Assembly: GCA_963691655.1 (NCBI GenBank)
Contig: OY829326.1
Coordinates: 17,844,878 to 17,908,877 of the forward strand
From: Toxonevra muliebris
Taxonomy: Eukaryota; Arthropoda; Insecta; Diptera; Pallopteridae
Length of the DNA stretch: 64,000 nucleotides
Reading direction: 5' to 3'
Shown one piece after another: positions 62,151 to 64,000 of the stretch. Each line of letters starts with the position of its first letter. Within the stretch, counting starts at the first letter, position 1. The position numbers and the translations under genes were made by a program. The notes beneath the pieces were generated by a model that was not told the DNA's origin, searched no databases, and saw only the letters and a list, made by a program, of their open reading frames with translations.

Positions 62151-64000
62151 GGGAATTTCAACCCTTTTTTCTCGAAAACGTAACGTGATGGAAAGTTTCT
62201 GACCACAGATTCGTGTTCAGCATGGGAAATTCATTTGAAGCCGTCTTAATCGCGCAAGGAATGTTGAAATTTGCAGGGTAGTATAATGTTTTGATATGAA
62301 GCATTAAGTTATCCTCGCTGTAGACAGATCCAGTCACTTCTCTCCAGCTTTCAAATTCCCATTAAATTTCCGATTAAGACAGACAGAAAGACTCACACGA
62401 TTTCCTATTCATGTGAGTCCTGATTTAGAATGTGGACATAATATCCTGATCGTTGATCACTTCCAGATAAAATCCTATAATATTAAAAGCAAAACTTATA
62501 ACTCCTTTATGCGACCATTTCTTATAAGAAATCTGATTATCTCTTTAAGAAAGGTATAATTTGAGGTTGTAGGAGAGTACTCCCTGAGTACCGGACCAAC
62601 TCCTCATAACACTTTCACAGAATGTATTGTACTCTGCTTCTTTCTTACTAAGTAAATTACACTCAACATTGGTGTGTAAATTAATAAAGGATACTGATCT
62701 TGAACCAAACATAAAGTGTTTTCTACAAATATTTTCACAATAATTGTTCAGGTTATTAACTAACAATTAAATAGAAATTTTAAACTTTGAAAGCGCTCTA
62801 ATTTCAGGTCCAGTGGCAGCATAACAAACTTTCATCCCTGGAGAGTCGGTCTTACCTATTATCCTTTCCTAATCAACACAATGCATTGCATTCATACAGT
62901 AGCCCCTGAATGTTGATTGTCTTGAAAATCTTTCATAATCCAAAACAAGTAATTAAATTTTGAAATTCTTGAGGTTTTCAAAATCATAACCTAAAAAATT
63001 GGGTCACCTTTTAAAAATTCAAAGAATTTCGCTCAAAACCACAAAGAAACGCCAAATCTTCCAATAAATTTTCGGTAAAAAAACAACACAAGCAAACATA
63101 GATCTCGTATGTTACTATGTATGTTTGTAGTTATGAAAAAGGAAATTAATTAAACAAATAATAAGTAATAATGATGGAAAAAAACTAAAACAATAATATT
63201 AAAATTAAACAAAATACAAAAATCAACGCTATTATTCTTTATAGCTTAAGTATGGAATTTTCCAGGAACTTTGTGTGCAAGTTTTATTTTTATACCATAT
63301 ATATATATATATATATATATTTTTATATTTCATTTTGTTTGTATAATAAAACTAAATAAATATGTTGCAATAATTTAATTTATGATGCTGACTGTCGTTT
63401 TCGTTATTATTTTTATTTATTTATTTATTTGTGTATGGTTTCTTTTTTTTTGTAATTATTTTTATTTTATTTTATTTCGTAGTTGTTGTTGTATCTTTTA
63501 ATGTGCACAATTAAAGCTATATCTTGGCTGTGTATCTTGCACTGCAGACAGCAGATACTCATGCTCGTATATATACGCGCTGTCATTACGCTTGTGCCTG
63601 TTTTCTGCTCGACTGACTGCCTGCCTGCCTGCCTGCTAGCCTGTTTCCCTGCCGGATTGCCAACTTGCCTCAATTGTGTACATATTAACAACACAACAAC
63701 AATTTACAATCGAAATAAGCGAACGAACGAATGAATGTACAAGCGAGTATTTTGTATTGTAATTTATAATTTTTGTGTGCGTAATTAATAGTATTTATTT
63801 TTAATTCATATTTTTATTTTTCATTTGCTTTTTGTTGTTGCTATTGCTGTCTTTTAGACTCGTGAGTCATTTATATTTGTATTAAGTTTTTGTTGTTTTT
63901 TTCGTACATTTGTTGAGCACATTTCAAAAATTATTTGTCAGTGAATGTAAATAGTTAAATTTTATTTTTTCTATTATTTGATTCGATTCTACTTATTTTT
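62151..64000. other. Intronic AT-rich DNA to the window end
   Basis: No exon is recognised. It contains the third arm copy at 62165-62250, a TA run at 63298-63320, and CTGC/CTGACTGCC repeats at 63610-63645. Confidence 0.4.

Overview
The window is AT-rich eukaryotic DNA from a higher fly (Diptera, Brachycera). The one recognisable host gene is bric-a-brac 2 (bab2) on the minus strand. Three GT-AG-bounded coding exons encode the conserved tail of a Bab protein (pipsqueak-type DNA-binding domain, AT-hook, low-complexity C-terminus). A tephritid-type fly is a guess from the style of the repeats and is not proven by the sequence.

Layout. Positions 1 to about 9,400 lie 3' of bab2 and hold a mariner tail at the window edge, a candidate MITE at 3,853-4,913, a large repeat with two TAGTAGAAA arrays (5,641-7,170) and a decayed LINE (7,176-8,220). 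The 3' UTR and terminal exon of bab2 are at about 9,400-11,647, followed by exons at 11,797-12,212 and 12,456-12,516. The exon at 12,516 opens in phase 0, and no BTB/POZ exon is visible upstream. Positions 12,517-64,000 are therefore most likely the 3' part of one bab2 intron of more than 51 kb.

That intron is AT-rich low-complexity DNA carrying a dense set of decayed transposons of many kinds: LINE fragments encoding RNase H and a C-terminal zinc-knuckle (21.8, 24.5, 27.9 and 61.3 kb; related to the one at 7.2 kb), a tRNA-derived SINE-like unit (20.1 kb), a full-length maT-type (DD37D) mariner with terminal repeats (36.5 kb), an internally deleted DD34D mariner (42.7 kb), a 5' mariner fragment (16.8 kb), a Tc1-like remnant (48.6 kb), a hAT-type element with a perfect 8-bp target duplication (53.4 kb), two TTAA-flanked piggyBac-type elements (25.3 and 57.3 kb), a pogo-type MITE (32.2 kb), an unassigned TIR element (17.8 kb) and two long hairpins (50.8 and 57.9 kb).

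No open reading frame outside bab2 looks like an intact gene. Every transposase or reverse transcriptase frame is broken, so the elements look inactive. I saw no operon, CRISPR array, rRNA or confident functional tRNA, and no evidence of a new multi-gene system. The most informative items are the bab2 gene structure with its very long, transposon-filled intron, and several TIR elements with clean target-site duplications that may be unnamed families.
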